Assembly (NCBI GenBank): GCA_963634795.1
Contig: CAVHDO010000093.1
Location: 1-6,624 of the forward strand
DNA: 6,624 nt
Direction: 5' to 3'
Origin: UBA1822 sp963634795
Lineage (GTDB): Bacteria; Bacillota; Negativicutes; Veillonellales; Dialisteraceae
Below the pieces are notes generated by a model. The model searched no databases. It worked only from the letters and a program-made list of their open reading frames with translations, and had not been told where the DNA came from. A program made the translations under genes and the position numbers. Positions 4,255 to 6,624 of the stretch are shown piece after piece. Within the stretch, counting starts at the first letter, position 1; each line of letters starts with the position of its first letter.

Positions 4255-6156
4255 TCATTTCTTTTTCTTTTTATCCTTCTCCTTCTCCCGTTTCTTCTCT
4301 TTCTTTTTCTCCTTTTTCTCCTTCTGTTTCTTCTCCGCTTCGATTTTATTTTCCGCGATTTCCTCTTCTTCGTCGAATTCGCCGCGTTCGGCGCGGGTCG
4401 CTTCGAGCTGGGCCGTCGTCGTCGCCGCGGCTTCTTTGGCGAGTTCTTCTTCGCTCATGCGCGGGAGTATCACGAGGATGCGCGTGCCTTCGCCTTCAGT
4501 GCTTTCGATTTCAATCGTGCCGTGGTGCTGGGTCGCGATGTGTTTGCAGATGGCGAGGCCCAGGCCGCTGCCGCCGGTCGCTTTGTTTCGGCTTTCGTCC
4601 ACGCGATAGAAACGCTCGAAGACGCGCTCCTGTTTGTCTTTCGGAATGCCGATGCCGGTATCGTCCACGGTGAGGCGGATCTTGTCGTCTCCGTCGGCGC
4701 GGACGGTCACGAGGACTTCGCCGCCTTCTTTGTTGTATTTCACGGCGTTGTCAATACAATTCATGACAAGCTCGTAAAGAAGCGACTGGTTTCCGTACAC
4801 AAAAACGGGCTCGGCGTCAACGCGGACGGTGACGTGTTTCGCGGCGGCCTGCGGCGCAATGACGCCGGCGGTGTATTCGGCGGCCGCTTTCATATCGACG
4901 GGTTTCCACGTGATGGTCGTCTGGCTTTCTTCCACGCGGGACAGGTGCATGATAGTCTCGATGAGGCCGAGCATCCGGTGCGATTCGTCCAGAATGCGCC
5001 CGGCGAAAAGTTTTGCGTCGTCTTCATTCGCGACGAGGCCGCCCGCAATCATTTCGGCAAAGCCGCTGATGGACGTGAGCGGCGTTTTGAGTTCGTGGGA
5101 CACATTCGCAGAAAATTCGCGGCGCATTTTCTCGGCAGCGTAGGTGAGACTCATGTCGTGGAGCACGATGAGAAGCCCCGTTTCATCGTCGGAGAGAGCG
5201 ATGGAAACGAAGGAAACGCGGTACGGTTTCGATGCGATATTCATCGTATAGCATTGGCGGCCGCCTTTTTCGTAAGCGAGCTCGACAGCGCGGAGCCAGT
5301 CTTCGTCGTGATAGAGCCCGGCAATTTTGCGATACAAAATCGGATCGGTGTAGCCGAAAATGTGCTGCGCCATCGGATTGGAATCGATAATTTCTTTGTC
5401 TTCGTTCAAGAGGAGAATGCCGTCGGTGATGGTATTCACAACGGTGCGAATCGTGTTTCGTTCCTCTTCGAGATCCTCCATGTAATTTTGGATTTCTTCT
5501 TTCTGCTCGCGGACTTTGTCGACGAGGGGGCGAAGCTCTTTGTAACCGCCGGGCATTTCGCGCTCGGGCGCGCCGGCCATAATGTCGGAAATGAGATCCT
5601 CCACGCGGCGCAGCGGTTTCAATACGGCCTCGGTGGATTTTTCGGCGACAACGTAGCACGCGACACCTATCGCGATGAAGAAAAGAAATATTTCGGGAAT
5701 GAGCGGCGACAAAATCCCGGCGGGCGCGGTGCGCGGCACGGAAAGGCGGAGAATGCTGCCGTCCGGGAGGGTCTTCGCTGCGTAGAAAACGGGCTGGCCG
5801 TCTTCATTTTTGCGTGTGGCTTGGCCGACGCCGGACGCGCGCGCCTCTTTCATTTCCTTCCCGTCGATGTAGTCGGGCGTCTTGATTTCCTTCGTTTCCA
5901 AAATGGGCGTGCCGGCGGCGGTCACCCAGGAAATCCGCATGGGCCGGACGCTTTTGTCGCGAATTTTTTCAAGAAACGCCAGATCGCTCGCCCGGTTTCC
6001 CGTCATCCCGTCGGCCGCGACCTCGGCGAGATGCGCAATCTCATGAATCGCGCGCTCCTGCATGCCCTGGTAGTAAAGAATGCCGGAGAGGAAAAAAGTG
6101 AGAATGACGGAAACCATCCCGACGAAGAAGAAACTGCGATGAATTTGAATGCGCAA
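4255..6156 (-). CDS. PhoR/WalK-like membrane sensor histidine kinase with a Lys/Glu-rich tail
   Basis: A 633-residue sensor kinase that autophosphorylates on His and should pass phosphate to the upstream response regulator. Order: membrane segment about 9-30, extracytoplasmic domain about 31-153, second membrane segment about 154-172, HAMP-like linker and coiled coil about 173-235, PAS domain about 236-340 (DGILLLNEDKEIIDSNP), HisKA with the phospho-accepting His354 in FSANVSHELKTPLTSI, and HATPase with N box NCIDNAVKYN (Asn470), DDTGIGIP (498-505) and GGSGLGLAI (528-536). All catalytic boxes look intact. Beyond the core (about 567-633) is an acidic-then-basic tail; the last 25 residues contain 17 Lys, 1 Arg and 6 acidic residues, unusual for this family. 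The start is TTG 6156 because AAAAGGAG (6164-6171) precedes it by 7 nt; an upstream ATG at 6192 would place that site inside the coding region. The signal is unknown. Confidence 0.94.
   Translation of the reverse strand: MRIQIHRSFFFVGMVSVILTFFLSGILYYQGMQERAIHEIAHLAEVAADGMTGNRASDLAFLEKIRDKSVRPMRISWVTAAGTPILETKEIKTPDYIDGKEMKEARASGVGQATRKNEDGQPVFYAAKTLPDGSILRLSVPRTAPAGILSPLIPEIFLFFIAIGVACYVVAEKSTEAVLKPLRRVEDLISDIMAGAPEREMPGGYKELRPLVDKVREQKEEIQNYMEDLEEERNTIRTVVNTITDGILLLNEDKEIIDSNPMAQHIFGYTDPILYRKIAGLYHDEDWLRAVELAYEKGGRQCYTMNIASKPYRVSFVSIALSDDETGLLIVLHDMSLTYAAEKMRREFSANVSHELKTPLTSISGFAEMIAGGLVANEDDAKLFAGRILDESHRMLGLIETIMHLSRVEESQTTITWKPVDMKAAAEYTAGVIAPQAAAKHVTVRVDAEPVFVYGNQSLLYELVMNCIDNAVKYNKEGGEVLVTVRADGDDKIRLTVDDTGIGIPKDKQERVFERFYRVDESRNKATGGSGLGLAICKHIATQHHGTIEIESTEGEGTRILVILPRMSEEELAKEAAATTTAQLEATRAERGEFDEEEEIAENKIEAEKKQKEKKEKKKEKKREKEKDKKKKK
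4258..4380 (-). other. Low-complexity purine-rich coding tract of the kinase tail
   Basis: The end of the kinase gene is almost entirely purine on the coding strand; the plus strand carries an uninterrupted run of 35 pyrimidines at 4291-4325. It encodes the Lys/Glu-rich tail. Such tracts can be prone to slippage and to triplex formation, so tail length may vary among strains. Confidence 0.7.
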
Positions 6157-6163
6157 TGAAGAA

Positions 6164-6171
6164 CTCCTTTT
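6164..6171 (-). promoter_or_regulatory. Ribosome binding site that sets the TTG start of the sensor kinase
   Basis: AAAAGGAG on the minus strand, 7 nt before TTG at 6156. The ATG 12 codons upstream has no such site. Confidence 0.8.
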
Positions 6172-6224
6172 GTAAAAACAAATGTCGTGCATAAAGCACA
6201 GTGCAACATCGGTGCCAAAGACAT

Positions 6225-6252
6225 CAGATGTCAGACATCAGAAATCAGACTG
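6225..6252. repeat. Heptanucleotide-periodic repeat, orientation A
   Basis: Four consecutive units of 7 nt: cagatgt, cagacat, cagaaat, cagactg. All share CAGA at the same phase. Its reverse complement matches the run at 6421-6449, so the two form an inverted pair about 170 bp apart. Confidence 0.65.
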
Positions 6253-6373
6253 AAATCGGTATCGCTTCGCGATGATTTTCTATATCCGCTGCCGCGGTAA
6301 GAAAAAGCACTGTATCAATAAAAATCATATAAAAAGCACGAATCACTGAAGTCTGGCGTCCGGTCGTCCGATA

Positions 6374-6469
6374 TCTCAAACTCTATGAGACACACAGAGC
6401 CAAGCATGCGCCTGACAAATCTGATGTCTGACGTCTGATTGTCTGACGTCTCGACCTCTATGAGACACA
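6374..6469. repeat. 21-bp direct repeat pair, 75 bp apart
   Basis: The segments 6374-6394 and 6449-6469 match at 19 of 21 positions, with a shared exact block ctctatgagacaca (6381-6394 and 6456-6469). Each copy can form a short hairpin through tctc/gaga (gtctc at 6448-6452 with gagac at 6462-6466 in the second). The second copy also overlaps ctatg-agaca-catag (6458-6472). They could be binding sites for a regulator or remnants of a repeat family. Confidence 0.65.
6421..6449. repeat. Heptanucleotide-periodic repeat, orientation B
   Basis: Units ctgatgt, ctgacgt, ctgattg, then one extra base, then ctgacgt. It is the reverse-complement counterpart of the run at 6225-6252. The segment ctggcgt-ccggtcgt-ccgatat around 6353-6374 may be a decayed further copy. 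Confidence 0.6.
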
Positions 6470-6496
6470 TAGGGGTGAACGCCGAGTACTCCCGGC

Positions 6497-6624
6497 TTAT
6501 TTCTCTCCCATCCGATACCCAACGCCGCGGACGGTGCGGATGAGGGCTCCTGCGTCTCCCAATTTCTGTCGCAGGCTCATGATGTGCATATCGATGGTGC
6601 GACTTTCCATTTCAAAAGGCGCCG
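6497..6624 (-). CDS. OmpR/PhoB-type response regulator, C-terminal end (partial)
   Basis: Only the last 41 codons and the stop (TAA at 6497-6499) are in the window; the 5' part lies beyond the right edge. The visible protein is the end of a winged-helix DNA-binding domain: ESRTIDMHIMSLRQKLGD, the recognition-helix region, followed by LIRTVRGVGYRM, the wing motif typical of OmpR/PhoB regulators. The receiver domain is not visible. It reads in the same direction as the sensor kinase, whose start is 340 nt downstream, so the two probably form a two-component pair. Most such pairs are nearly contiguous, so the gap is unusual. Confidence 0.9.
   Translation of the reverse strand, partial: APFEMESRTIDMHIMSLRQKLGDAGALIRTVRGVGYRMGEK

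Larger units (their letters stand above)
6157..6496. other. 340-bp repeat-rich gap between response regulator and sensor kinase
   Basis: No coding frame is convincing here. The gap holds two heptanucleotide-repeat runs in opposite orientation, a mini-hairpin (atcgc-ttc-gcgat, 6261-6273), a pair of 21-bp direct repeats, and an AT-rich core (about 6302-6345) with aaaaagcac at 6302-6310 and 6331-6339. On the minus strand TATGAT (6324-6329) could serve as a -10 for a separate kinase promoter, but no good -35 stands before it. No intrinsic terminator with a T-run follows the regulator stop, so cotranscription remains possible. Confidence 0.6.

Noticed and set aside
4231..6159. 642-codon plus-strand open frame opposite the sensor kinase
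   Set aside because: It mirrors the kinase gene across its full length and shows no recognisable domain; it is a by-product of GC-rich codon use on the other strand.
6225..6469. CRISPR-like array
   Set aside because: Units are 7 nt without unique spacers and the 21-bp repeats occur only twice; there are no cas genes.

Overview
The window looks like a chromosomal stretch from a moderately GC-rich bacterium that uses strong AAGGAG-type ribosome binding sites and often starts genes with TTG. The gene families (TetR regulator, GtrB-like glycosyltransferase, polytopic sugar-transfer protein, PhoB/PhoR-type two-component pair) and the gene style would suit a Firmicute, perhaps a Negativicute such as a Selenomonas relative. 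That assignment is inference; no marker gene is present.

Layout: 1-370 holds no credible gene but is packed with inverted repeats and small hairpins, including a terminator-like structure facing the TetR gene. 371-1165 (-) is a TetR-family regulator with two consecutive TetR DNA-binding domains, an internal duplication. 1166-1482 is a divergent control region with one promoter candidate in each direction, a pair of direct repeats over the regulator's own promoter, and a run of heptanucleotide repeats. 1483-2424 (+) is a GtrB-like polyprenyl-phosphate glycosyltransferase. 2562-4067 (+) is an AT-rich polytopic membrane protein, probably of the DUF6056/GT-C-like type, whose frame is cut by one TGA directly after a Gly-Asp-Asp motif. 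A bidirectional terminator (4098-4127) separates it from the convergent 4255-6156 (-) PhoR-like sensor kinase with an unusual Lys/Glu-rich tail. A 340-bp repeat-rich gap follows, then the end of an OmpR/PhoB-type response regulator (6497-6624, -, cut by the window edge).

How the genes may work together: the glycosyltransferase and the polytopic protein resemble a two-step surface-glycan modification cassette. The first would load a sugar on a lipid carrier on the cytoplasmic side, and the second would transfer it outside the membrane. The nonsense codon probably switches the second step off in this strain. The TetR gene is divergent from the cassette and may control itself and the cassette. 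The response regulator and kinase read in the same direction and probably form one signalling pair despite the long gap.

The points most worth attention are the tandem-HTH TetR protein with direct repeats 21 bp apart at its promoter, the single TGA in an otherwise open 501-codon frame, and a family of 7-nt-periodic repeats and tiny perfect hairpins found in every long intergenic region.
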